This document shows positions 1 to 10,039 of a DNA stretch of 64,000 bases, piece by piece. Positions within the stretch are counted from its first letter, which is position 1. Each line of letters begins with the position of its first letter. Source of the stretch: Takakia lepidozioides (Eukaryota > Streptophyta > Takakiopsida > Takakiales > Takakiaceae); contig CM060731.1 in the NCBI GenBank assembly GCA_030704615.1, positions 65,946,756 to 66,010,755 on the forward strand. Direction: 5' to 3'. The translations under genes and the position numbers were made by a program. The notes beneath the pieces are model-generated. The model saw only the letters and a list, made by a program, of their open reading frames with translations, had not been told where the DNA came from and ran no database searches.

Positions 1-646
1 GTTTCAATTTCCTTGCTGCGCCCTATGCAAGCTGGACATAGGCGGTCCTCCCGTTGCAGGTTTTCCCATCTGCCAGTCTCTATCCGTAGGTTGTGGGAAT
101 CCACCCTGAACCGCCCCAATGCCCTCAAGAGGGAAGGAGATAAGGGTGCTGAAAGGTAATTTGGTCTCAAGATTCTATCATCGCGGAGCACCAAGAATGT
201 CTCTCGATAGAAGTGGAGCTTTGTTGTGAGATTGGGTAGCATCCAAGTTCTCTTGACATGTAATTCCATAAGCTCTCTCCGAATGAGTCTGTTGCGGTCA
301 TGTCGCCCAGAACTCACAACCATAGATGGTAGCAGGGCTGACGACAGTGTCAAACAGCCACTTTTTGGTCGGGGGATGCCGCAGATGTATTTGCTTACAT
401 TTGGCCTGAAGGCGGACGGAGGCCGCCTTACCTTTAGTCAATCTGTCCAAGGCTGTGGCTGCAAAGTGAAACTTGGGGGAGTTGATAACCAGACCTAGGT
501 ACCGGTATGATTTCACAATCTCAATTTCCTGCTGGTTGAAGATGAATCTACGATCAGCCTGGCCATTGAAGACCATGATCTTGGTCTTGCTAAGATTGAC
601 TTGCATCCCATAGTCTTTGCAGAACTGTTCCAAAATTTTGAGATGG
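1..646 (-). mobile_element. LINE-A fragment with internal deletion
   Basis: This stretch is the reverse complement of part of the reverse-transcriptase ORF found at 6842-8242. It matches the region from about 7073 to 8070 and runs off the left edge of the window. Positions 298-633 read (- strand) as the segment that follows the YADD box in the longer copy. About 350 bp present there (roughly 7413-7768) are missing here, with the junction near position 303, so this copy is dead. It ends abruptly at 646 in dynein intron sequence. It is antisense to the dynein gene, unlike the other LINE-A copies in that gene. Confidence 0.88.
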
Positions 647-1187
647 CGAGAAAGAAATCCATCCCAAAAATTAATTCATTATTGTAGCACATGGAATACC
701 ATACATTCTAGGTGGTGAAAATGCTGGCTGAATCACCAGGAACAAGTTTGATTTGTATAAGAGAAATTCCTAGAAACTGCTTCAAAAATAATCTTAAGTA
801 TTTTTAAGTGAAAAAAGTTTGTTGCTTTTGAAACCCATACCTGGAAGATACTGTCATCTCAAAGAACACTGCAGAACTGTGACCGCTTGACAGCTGTTGT
901 CACCCAGTTCAATAAGATGTAGCACGAAGAAAGGATTATTTGATGCTATGTCGGATAGCGCAGATATTATGCTACGTCATCAGTAGGCTGGTAGCCTTCA
1001 CTAGCTTACAGCCCTGTTGATGCCTTGCATGAAGGTGCCGTGGTTCTGACTGCTGAAGAGGTGATTTCTTCCTGGTAACCGAACTCAAAACTTGCTTTGA
1101 AGATCAATCAACTTTGCATCACATGATACTTCCAACTGCACCAGATAAGCATTATGCTATGTCTATGTGCTTTTGGAAATGTATTAG
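647..1187. other. dynein intron remainder, no gene seen
   Basis: This AT-rich stretch lies between the LINE-A fragment and the first recognisable dynein exon. I see no conserved dynein exon, RNA gene or repeat in it. It ends in a plausible 3' splice site (TATTAG) just before position 1188. Confidence 0.5.
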
Positions 1188-4100
1188 GTGATAGAGGCAG
1201 CTAGTAAGCTTGTCAAGGAGCAATTACTCTTGGAGGACGAGGACCAAATCATGCTAACAATGGAGGATGCTTTTGATGAATCCAATCCCGACATGCCAAT
1301 CACTTGCATCTTCCAAGATGTGGCGGCACCTATAGATGAGGTCCTATTTCTGCCATCCATGCTTGCTTTGAAAATTGCACCTGGACTCCCACTCAGCCAT
1401 TCCTTCGCTTGAGTGGTGATTGCTTGAATCAAAAATTTGAAAAATACGTCCAGTTTTCATGTTCCACACACCCTGGCACTTCAATGAGCGAAAGATAGCC
1501 TCCAGTTTAGCATAAATATGGCTCTTGAGACATATCTCTGATGAATGCAGATTTTGAGCTTTGCAAAAAGACGCAGCATGCTGCAAAAATTGTGGGTGTT
1601 TTCTCTAGACCATGGCCAGGTACATTTCTTCCTCTAGTCACTCGACTATTGTCATGTTATTTAATTGGATATTTTGGTATTGAACCTATTACTGTTTCTT
1701 ACTTGCAGGGACCCAAAATTTTGGAAGCTGTTAGGGAAGCGGCAGTATGGGGAAAGTAAGTCGGTAAATTTATGTATACTTCTGAAGTATTTGTATAAAA
1801 TTCTCTAATAAGAACTGCATCACATGCAACATAAAAATCGTGCATCATTGTGGTAGCAATTCTTACTGAACTTCTAAAATCACAGAAAATATTCTTGTCT
1901 CGCGTACTACTGAAATAAAACTTCAAGCATTTTTCATCAACTTATAATAAAAAATCTAAGCAGAAAATTAAACAGGCTAGGGTCTGAGAGCATAAACAAG
2001 CTGCAATATTATGGGTGGCATCTTAATAATTTACCCAAAAGAATAAACATTGACTATTCTATATAAATGGTAAATAGGTAATCCGAGATGATGTATATCT
2101 AGATAAATACATTGTTAACAGCCATTAATCAAAGTTCTTATAATAGTGGGGAGGAACAGAAAGAAGAAAACAATGAAAACCAGGTAGCCAAGTGGTGGGT
2201 CTCAGGAATCAATGCGAGGTGTATAGGGTAGATGACCAGTATGTTTCAGTGAGAGAAGGGAGTCCTGATGGCAATGTGGCCCTGCCAAAACAGGGTGCAT
2301 GAATTGGTGTATTTTGCACCATGGATTATTTTGCTGCAGGAGAGAAGTACAGATTTGTGGACAAATATATGTTATAAGTGATGATACTAGAAGTAATCTT
2401 ACAAAGCATTGCTATGGATGCTGAAACTACTAATATGAATGTCTTTTCTTGGTTCTGCATACAGATGGGTCTTGTTGCAAAATTGTCATACAAATGTAGG
2501 GTGGATAAATAGTACCTTGGAGATTACCTTAACCAATGTAAGGAAAACAGTTGCCGTACACAACAATTTTCGTCTTTGGATGACAACGATTCCAACGAGT
2601 CACCAACCTGCAAATCTTGTGAAAAACAGGTCTGTTCCATGTCCCCCCCACTTTGGACACCCAACTCTTTTCCTTCCGTGACAAATGAAAAATCTGTACC
2701 TGGAAAACCAAATGGTAGCCACATCTGAAGCCAAAATGGGTTGATCAAGTCATGTTTAAGCTGCTCTCCTTGTAGAGCAGGATTATTGGTTCTAAGCTAA
2801 GTCTTCTAAATGAGTCTGAAAAGACTGTCACTGCTAAAGGAGTCACCACCAACCAACAAATTTGACAGACAAAGAGAACCAATATCTTTGTCATACTCTT
2901 GGACTGTTGCTTGTGCGGTGTCATATTCTTTTGTGGGGTATGGCACAGCTTGAAGGTTGTAGTGGAGCCTCCAGATGGGTTGAAATCCAAGGTTGTGCAC
3001 ATTCTCTTGTCGCAACAAGCTAATGAAGTTTACAAAGTACGTGTTTTTCCCTGAAGACAAGGTTTTGGTTTTGAGCTGAAAGATTATCATTCTAAAACAC
3101 CGTGACATACAGAGGAACTGTGGAGATAAAATTTGGTCTATGTACTAGGATAGACAATGGCTTGTTTTGCACGCAAAGAGGCTCACTGTCAACGTCTAAA
3201 CCCTGTAAAGCAAATGCAGGGACAAAAGATGGGAAAGACAATATGCAGTGACATACACCACTCTCGAGCATTTTTCCGACTCGCTATATTTCATTCATTG
3301 CTGCAACAACGTGGAAGTGCTGGTGCCATAGGGTGCGTACTTTACCACCTATTGTCTTCTTCAAGAGCTCAGTGAAAGTGACATTAAAAGAGAGATAGCT
3401 GCGCATTTGGGAGAAAAAATGATGAGAGCATCCTCCTCCTGTGAGCATCAGGAAGAGACAGTAACGTGTCTTCCTTTTCAGTCGATTTGCTAGAAGACGC
3501 ATTGTATAAAGCTGGACAATGTTCCTTGTTTGCATTTGGGACAAGTTTGAGAACAAAGAGTGGTTCCGGATCCCACCACAGCCCCTTTTTCTGCCCCTGC
3601 CCAAACAAGAGGCAGAAATCATGGCCACAGCATAATGCAGTAAGTACATTCTCTCTCTCTCCCAAACACTCTCACTTTATCTACCATAGGGACCCTGGAC
3701 CTATCCTGGATGTGAAACAATTCTTTTTCTTCTCTCTAGTTTACTTTCTCTTTGAGCTTCACGCAGACGTTATAAAGTACCATTTCGTTTCTATTAACAA
3801 AGAAATGGAAAACATAGTTTATAAACCCAAAACATGTATACTACAGTATACTAAAGCCTGAAGCCTTATGGTTGGCAGGTGGAATGTGCCCTTGCAGCTG
3901 AGTCTCGGTGATTTTAATCTTGCAAAGTCACAACTTGAGAAATTTTCTTTGGTACAAGATTGGGTGAATGAGCACAGGGAGGAGGAAGGTGCAGAGGGCT
4001 TGAGGGGCATGCGATACATGTTAACGGAGATTGTGTATGGAGGCTATGTTGTGGATGCACTGGACCACCAATGCCTCCAGCAGCTGTTTGATCACTGCTT

Positions 4101-7100
4101 TGCCACAAGTATGTCCATGTGCCTATCTGAACAGACTTCAATATACTGCAAATAATACATGCCTCTTTGTTGTCCACCAAACGGAAGGTTGTAGCCCTTC
4201 CGGGTGAAGTGACACCATAACACACACCAGCTTTGGCAGGAGTCTTCCTCTCTCTTTCTCCTCTGACTAGGCTACAGCAAATGACGTCTTATGAGTACAT
4301 TCTCTTCTCAGACTCTTTGTTCATAAGTGTAATTCCCAAGGAGCCCTTGTTGTGGAATTAGGGCATTTCTGCTGCTCTCAAAAAAGGCTTTTTCTATTTC
4401 CCTCTCCTGTTAAACTGCTTACAGAATCTACATATTCCTGCGGTTTGATCAAAATGTGTTGGTCCAGGGGATGATTCCGGAGGTTTTCTTGGGGCAATGT
4501 ATGGGTATTTGCCAAAAGAAGCTGGAACACTTGAAGATCTTATCAGTCACACTCTCACTTTACCAGACAGAGATGACCCTGAGGTACCGTGTTTGTTGGT
4601 CCCCATCCTGTCAAGTTTCTACCAGATAGCTCTATCTGACGCATCCCTTAACAGAACTGTGCTATGTTTGCACTCATGCGTTGTGAAGTTATGCACAGTT
4701 GGCTGACAATGCCTGTGCACCTGCAAGTAGGTAATGGGTCTACCCAAGGATGCTGCAACTGGCCATGCGCTTAGAGATGCTCAAGAACTTTTCACAGCTG
4801 CGATTTCATTGGAGTCCCGCAAGAAGTTGTTATTTGCCCCCTTGAACTTCATGTCTGAAACCAAGGCTGTATGGCATCTTGCCCTTTTATACTTGAGCCT
4901 CAAACTGCATATGCTTACTTCCTTGTGTTATGAAGTGATTATTCTTGTAAGCAAGACTTCCAGATTCAGTGTCCAGATGGAGATAGGCACATAGCTTAAC
5001 TTACTGTGGGAGGATAGGTTTGTCCAGCTTACACCACACTAGTAGTGGAGATGGAGCATGAGCTCCTATTCTATCAGACAAAAGGGAGATATCTAGTGAC
5101 TGCTCATCTGTAGTTTGAAAACCGGAAATGCTTTGCTGCTAACATGCACGAGGTGCTTCGTCTTCATCCAGGGATTTAGGCCTGGTTGTCTAGTGCTTTC
5201 TTTCTGGGAAAACCTGCAACGGGAGGACCGCCTATGTCCAGCTTGCATAGGGCGCAGCAAGGAAATTGAAACTGAAGAACACTTCTTCTTCTACTGCCCT
5301 CTATACTACGAGATCCGTGGGAGATTCCACTGTTTATTCAGTGGAACCCAAACTCTCACTATGAGGATCAAAAATGCTTGGCAGCCTACCTACACGAGGC
5401 CTTCACCCTTAGACAATCGCTAGAACATTAATTGTGGTTTCTGGATTTGTTCCTCTCTCATGTTTTCTTCCATTTTGTCCCATAAGCTCTACGAGCTTTC
5501 CGCGGACGTTATAAAGCACCATTTCATTTCATTTCATTTCTTTGGTAGATGTTTTTGTCCATAAGCTCTTCATGCTTCTTGTGGACCCTTGTTTCTTTCA
5601 GTTGCTTTCGGGCTGCTTTTTGGCTTTGGTTTTGTCTCCGCTCTCTTGTGTTTTTTTCCACTTTGTCCCATAAGCTCTTTGAGCTTTCCATGGACGTTAT
5701 AAAGTACCATTTCATTTCATTGCTTTCATTAGTATCTGAGGCATTTTGGTTTCGGAAATCGCTGCTGACCTTTATTTTTTCAGATAGTTCTTTGTGCTTT
5801 TAGTGACGGTGACAAACTTTCTTCTTCTTCTCCTTCTCTCTAATTCTGTTCATTTATTAATGAAGCAGTGTAATATTATGGTTTGCGATGCAGAAAACTA
5901 TCACAATAGAAGGCTTGCGGGACACAGAGCAACTTGTTTCTACGTGTCTAGACGAAAATAAGTTGCGGGCACAGATTCAGCATGTTCCTGATCCTTTCTT
6001 ACTTCTCTTGCTTCAGGCATGTGGACTCTCTACTTACTGTATCTGAAATAGTTTAATATGGCTCACTTGAATAGACTGTTGGAGTTGAACATTTGAACGT
6101 AATTGTTGATGCAGGAGGTCAAACACTATAACCGGCTTCTACACGTAATAAGAGACTCTGTATCTCGAGCTCAAAAGGTGATTGATCCCAACTAGCTTGT
6201 GCTGGTTATGTCATGGAGCAATAGATTTTTATTGTTGCACAGCCAGTGCAGCCCCACTGTTGTATCAATGGTGAGGTGTCCATTTCAACTGTTAGTTATC
6301 ATGAGTGCTGAGACTAGCAAGTCATATGCAAGGGTTGGTTTTACCAAGATGTGTGGCACACACATTTGTAAGGGTTCTTAGATAGGGCAACTAGAAAGTT
6401 GGGGTGGGAAAGTTTAATTTTCAGATTCAAGTACTTTTGGCTACATTGCAAATGTGCTGACCTGCATTGTCTACAAAAAGCTCTTGGCTTGGTTTGTCTC
6501 ATAGTAGGTACTGATCAAGGACTTACACTTCCCTGCAGGCCATTGCATGCCCTGGGGACATGACGGCCTCGATTGAGGTGTTGTGCAACAGCATCATAGC
6601 TGGCCAGGTGGTGCTATGCTTCATTCTTCATGCTCGGGTTGGGTCATGTGCACTAGATGTTTTGTTTGAAACAGCTACATTCCAGCTTTTGACAACTAAA
6701 CCCACTGCTCTTCTCCTTTAAGAGGGAGAGGTTAAGAACTAATTCTGTCCCATACCGGGATCAAGGAAATGGTCACCTTGTTCCTTTTTTCATCCTTCCT
6801 CCTGTGTCCTGTCCAAAATTGCATGCCATATCACCTCTCCCTTGTCTCTCGTCGCTGGTGAATTCTCAGCCGAGGTCCACAGCAACATTGGAGTCAAACA
6901 GGGCTGCCCCCTTTCACCTACCCTGTTCGGGATCTACATTGACGCCTTGGAGAATTACATATCAAAAAACCATGGGGTTGGGGTACCATTGGATGGGGGA
7001 CCAACACAATCAGATCTCCTCTACGCTGATGATGTTGCCCTTTTGGCACAATCCCCGGTCTTCCTGCAATGCCATCTCAAAATTTTGGAACAGTTCTGCA

Positions 7101-10039
7101 AAGACTATGGGATGCAAGTCAATCTTAGCAAGACCAAGATCATGGTCTTCAATGGCCAGGCTGATCGTAGATTCATCTTCAACCAGCAGGAAATTGAGAT
7201 TGTGAAATCATACCGGTACCTGGGTCTGGTTATCCACTCCCCCAAGTTTCACTTTGCAGCCACTGCCTTGGACAGATTGACTAAAGGTAAGGCGGCCTCC
7301 GTCCGCCTTCAGGCCAAATGCAAGCAAATACATCTGCATCATCCCCCAACCAAAAAGTGGCTGTTTGACACCGTCGTCAGCCCTGCTACCATCTATGGTT
7401 GTGAGTTCTGGGCACCTGGTGTCCCTGTCTCCTGGTGGGAAAAGAATTTGGAACCATTACAGTCATCTTTTCTCCAAGCAATGCTTGGCGCCAGGAGCAC
7501 AACTCCATCTCAGATCCTAAGTGCAGAGTTCGCATGTGTACCATTGCAATCCGAGGCCCTCTTCCGGCTTACAATCTTTCTCCATAGATTACAGGCCCTT
7601 CCACCCAAGGGGCTCGTGGCAAGGGCCCTCACAACATCTATGAGGCTCAAAGCTGCAGGTTTCAGGAACTCTTGGTATGCTCGAGTGGACAGTTTATTTC
7701 AACGTAACGGACTTTCTACTGCTTTCCTATTACCAATGAATCCAGATGAGGTGGACATCACATCCAGACATGACCGCAACAGACTCATTAGGAGAGAGCT
7801 TATGGAATTACATGTCAAGAGAACTTGGAAGCTACCCAATCTCACGACAAAACTCCACTTCTATCGAGAGACATTCTTGGTGCTCCGCGATGATAGAATC
7901 TTGAGACCAAATTACCTTTCAGCATCCTTATCTCCTTCCCTCCTGAGGGCATTGGGGCGGTTCAGGGTGGGTTCCCACAACCTACGGATAGAGACTGGCA
8001 GATGGGAAAACCTGCAACGGGAGGACCGCCTATGTCCAGCTTGCATAGGGCGCAGCCAGGAAATTGAAACTGAAGAACACTCCTTCTTCTACTGCCCTCT
8101 ATACTACGAGATCCGTGGGAGATTCCACTGTTTATTCAGTGGAACCCAAACTCTCACTGATGTCTTCCACTATGAGGATCAAAAATGCTTGGCAGCCTAC
8201 CTGCACGAGGCCTTCACCCTTAGACAATCGCTAGAACATTAATTGTGGTTTCTGGATTTGTTCCTCTCTCATGCTTTCTTCCATTTTGTCCCATAAGCTC
8301 TATGAGCTTTCCGCGGACGTTATAAAGCACCATTTCATTTCATTTCATTTCTCTCTTGCTCTCTGTAGCTCTAGGTCATGGGATGCTTCATAGCATCAGA
8401 GGTAGCTGCATCCCCATCCTTACTATTTGTCTGCCACTACCCAGGGCTGTGAAATCGGCTCATATTATCTCCAGACAGGCCTAGGATTTATCAACATCAT
8501 TTGTTTCTCACTTGCCCTACATAGTATCATCCTAGAGGAACATACTTCAGTGGCAATCTGTTTGAAGACCAAAAGTGCTTGGCTGCCTGCCTCAATGATG
8601 GGAAAGTCTGTCCGGAGGTTGAGGCCTTTGAGGCCTTTTCCTCTTTATTTTTTTAAAAATGCTTGGCAGCCTACCTGCACGAGGCCTTCACCCTTAGACA
8701 ATCGCTAGAACATTAATTGTTATTCTTGGTTTCTGGATTTGTTCCTCTCTCATGTTTTCTTCCATTTTGTCCCACAAACTCTATGAGCTTTCCGTGGACG
8801 TTATAAAGCACCATTTCATTTCATTTAGTTTCTCTTCTGGAAAGCTAGGGGTACGGCAAACAACGTCTTATGAGTACATTCTTTCTTTCTCTTATGTTTC
8901 TCTTAGTTTTTATTTTTGCTCTGGTTTTGTTTCCTCTCTCATGTTTTCTTCCATTTTGTCCCATAAGCTCTATGGGGCTTTCCGCGGACGTTATAAAGCA
9001 CCATTTCATTTCATTTCTCTTTTGAACTAATGTTTCCTCTTCCTCACATGTGCTGTTCTTCCAGGTTCCGGAACACTGGGTAGTGAATGCATACCCAAGC
9101 GAAAAGCTGTTTTCAAACTGGCTGAACGATCTAAGGAAACGCCTGGCCTTTATCAAAAACTGGATAGATGATGGTCTTCCCAAAGTAATCTGGATCTCAG
9201 GTCTATGCTTTCCTCAGGTAACAACACCTAGCACCATCATTACTCTGATTTTGATGTGCAAGTGCAAAGCACCTAATTTGAACATATGTTCTCTTACACA
9301 TTGTTCTGAAGAGTGTCACCCAGAGCCATATGTGAAAATGGAATTACGTTCTCTAGAGCCGTCAGTATATCCACCCACCAAACTTCAGCCAGTTGATTAT
9401 GCTTGGGTAAATGAAAACTACCCTGTGGAGAAACATTTGCTTGGCTACAACTCCAGATGCAGGTTCCTCGTCAACAAGGGGAGGTCCAAGTCACCAGAAG
9501 GTTAGACATACTGACGAAGTTACGGATAACTGCACAGGCACTCTTTGCAGCCACAGCACAAAAGCATGCGAGGGCGCAGAGATTGGCATTAAACTCCGTA
9601 CACTTGGAGGCATGTATGATGGACCCACTTTTACAGGTACTTTTGCCTGCCATTCCTGCAAGTTGTTGACCCACTACTCACAAGGAAGTGGTATAAATGA
9701 GTACTTGATGTAGCAGGTGGAGAGTGATATGTTTGTTCCTCCCGAAGATGCATGATACACCTGCCATTCAACAGTTAAGCCTGATAGTGACTGTACATTT
9801 GTGCCTGATGCAGATCAAGGAGCATCCTTCAGAGGGCTGCTACATGAGTGGGTTATTCTTGGAGGGTGCCAGATGGGACTCTAGTGCCATGTGCCTTGCT
9901 GAGACAGACTCCAAACAACTCCTGAGTGAAATGTGTGTGATTTGGTTACGCCCATCGGTGATCAGCCCGAATATTGGGGACGTCTTATCAGAGAGCAAAA
10001 CGTACAGCTGTCCCATTTATCACACACAAGCCAGAAATG
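1188..10039 (+). CDS. axonemal-type dynein heavy chain, C-terminal part (partial, spliced)
   Basis: Dynein heavy chains are microtubule motors. This one resembles the single-headed axonemal type that drives sperm flagella. Exons joined in frame: 1188-1340, 1551-1619, 1709-1755, 2465-2629, 2949-3036, about 3220 (or 3229)-3332, 3879-4108, 4468-4583, 4731-4868, 5894-6016, 6115-6177, 6539-6607, 9065-9217, 9538-9636, 9814-10039. Diagnostic blocks are WVLLQNCH and NNFRLWMTT (AAA6 region), EPPDGLKSK, FHSLLQQR followed by GWNVP, YGGYV, VIWISGLCFPQ, and LFLEGARWD with VIWLRP and YSCPIY (C-terminal domain). The gene starts left of the window. The usual last block (a TGHSTNF-like motif) was not found after 10039. 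The intron after 6016 starts with GC. The intron 6608-9064 carries LINE-A insertions. No internal stops were met, so the gene is probably functional. Boundaries of exons 6 and 9 are the least certain. Confidence 0.9.
3735..3795 (+). mobile_element. degenerate LINE-A 3' tail
   Basis: A diverged copy of the LINE-A 3' terminus: a TTTGAGCTT half of the terminal stem, then GACGTTATAAAG and an ACCATTTCGTTTC tail. It lies in a dynein intron, in sense, about 85 bp before the acceptor of the exon at 3879. Confidence 0.6.
5204..5545 (+). mobile_element. LINE-A 3'-end fragment
   Basis: This copy is 5'-truncated and starts at the segment encoding the C-terminal CPAC...EEH..FYC zinc-knuckle-like motif of the LINE-A reverse transcriptase. 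It continues through the 3' UTR to the ACCATTTCATTTCATTTC tail. Compared with the copy at 6835-8355 it lacks 13 bp near 5360, a deletion bounded by the repeated triplet ACT. It lies in sense in the dynein intron before the exon at 5894. Confidence 0.9.
5630..5733 (+). mobile_element. LINE-A 3' tail fragment
   Basis: A short copy of the LINE-A 3' UTR only: a CATAAGCTC/GAGCTTTCC stem-loop, GGACGTTATAAAG, and an ATTTC-repeat tail. It lies directly downstream of the previous fragment and about 160 bp before the dynein exon at 5894, in the gene's sense. Confidence 0.8.
6835..8355 (+). mobile_element. LINE-A, 5'-truncated copy with open RT ORF
   Basis: This is the longest LINE-A copy in the window, inserted in sense in the dynein intron 6608-9064. 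It contains the 3' half of the reverse-transcriptase ORF, a short 3' UTR, a terminal stem-loop (AAGCTC TAT GAGCTT) and a tail of ATTTC repeats ending near 8350. Endonuclease and the first RT motifs are absent, as expected for 5' truncation during target-primed insertion. The absence of stops over 466 codons suggests a fairly recent insertion. Confidence 0.88.
6842..8242 (+). CDS. LINE-A reverse transcriptase, N-terminally truncated
   Basis: A 466-codon ORF in a 5'-truncated non-LTR retrotransposon. GVKQGCPLSPTLF (about residues 17-29) is the RT motif with the conserved QGCPLSP core. LLYADDVALLAQS (about 58-70) carries the catalytic YADD. NLSKTK (about 97-102) is the downstream palm motif. Near the C-terminus, CPAC with a later EEH and FYC forms a CCHC knuckle typical of LINE ORF2 ends. 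The apurinic endonuclease and the first catalytic Asp motif are missing, so it cannot be a full working enzyme. The upstream start is uncertain because it was created by the truncation. It lies inside a dynein intron. Confidence 0.9.
   Translation: MSLVAGEFSAEVHSNIGVKQGCPLSPTLFGIYIDALENYISKNHGVGVPLDGGPTQSDLLYADDVALLAQSPVFLQCHLKILEQFCKDYGMQVNLSKTKIMVFNGQADRRFIFNQQEIEIVKSYRYLGLVIHSPKFHFAATALDRLTKGKAASVRLQAKCKQIHLHHPPTKKWLFDTVVSPATIYGCEFWAPGVPVSWWEKNLEPLQSSFLQAMLGARSTTPSQILSAEFACVPLQSEALFRLTIFLHRLQALPPKGLVARALTTSMRLKAAGFRNSWYARVDSLFQRNGLSTAFLLPMNPDEVDITSRHDRNRLIRRELMELHVKRTWKLPNLTTKLHFYRETFLVLRDDRILRPNYLSASLSPSLLRALGRFRVGSHNLRIETGRWENLQREDRLCPACIGRSQEIETEEHSFFYCPLYYEIRGRFHCLFSGTQTLTDVFHYEDQKCLAAYLHEAFTLRQSLEH
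8655..8828 (+). mobile_element. LINE-A 3' fragment
   Basis: This fragment begins at the last LINE-A codons (AAATGCTTGGCAGCC), includes the CGCTAGAACATTAATTG ORF end, and runs through the 3' UTR stem to a CATTTCATTTCATTT tail. It is the second of three sense LINE-A pieces in this dynein intron. Confidence 0.88.
8927..9018 (+). mobile_element. LINE-A 3' tail just upstream of a dynein exon
   Basis: A tail-only copy (TTTCCTCTCTCATG ... GGACGTTATAAAGCACC, then ATTTC repeats) that ends 46 bp before the dynein exon starting at 9065. Its pyrimidine-rich tail runs into the polypyrimidine tract of that exon. Confidence 0.88.

Noticed and set aside
2538-2550. A 13-bp intron suggested by GTAAGG...CAG inside the dynein exon 2465-2629
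   Set aside because: It is far too short to splice. Reading through gives the expected conserved continuation to NNFRLW.
9457-9537. An upstream extension of the dynein exon at 9538, since the frame is open from 9457
   Set aside because: The added residues have no counterpart in dynein C-termini, whereas joining 9217 directly to 9538 gives the conserved GLCFPQ-ALFAATAQ block.
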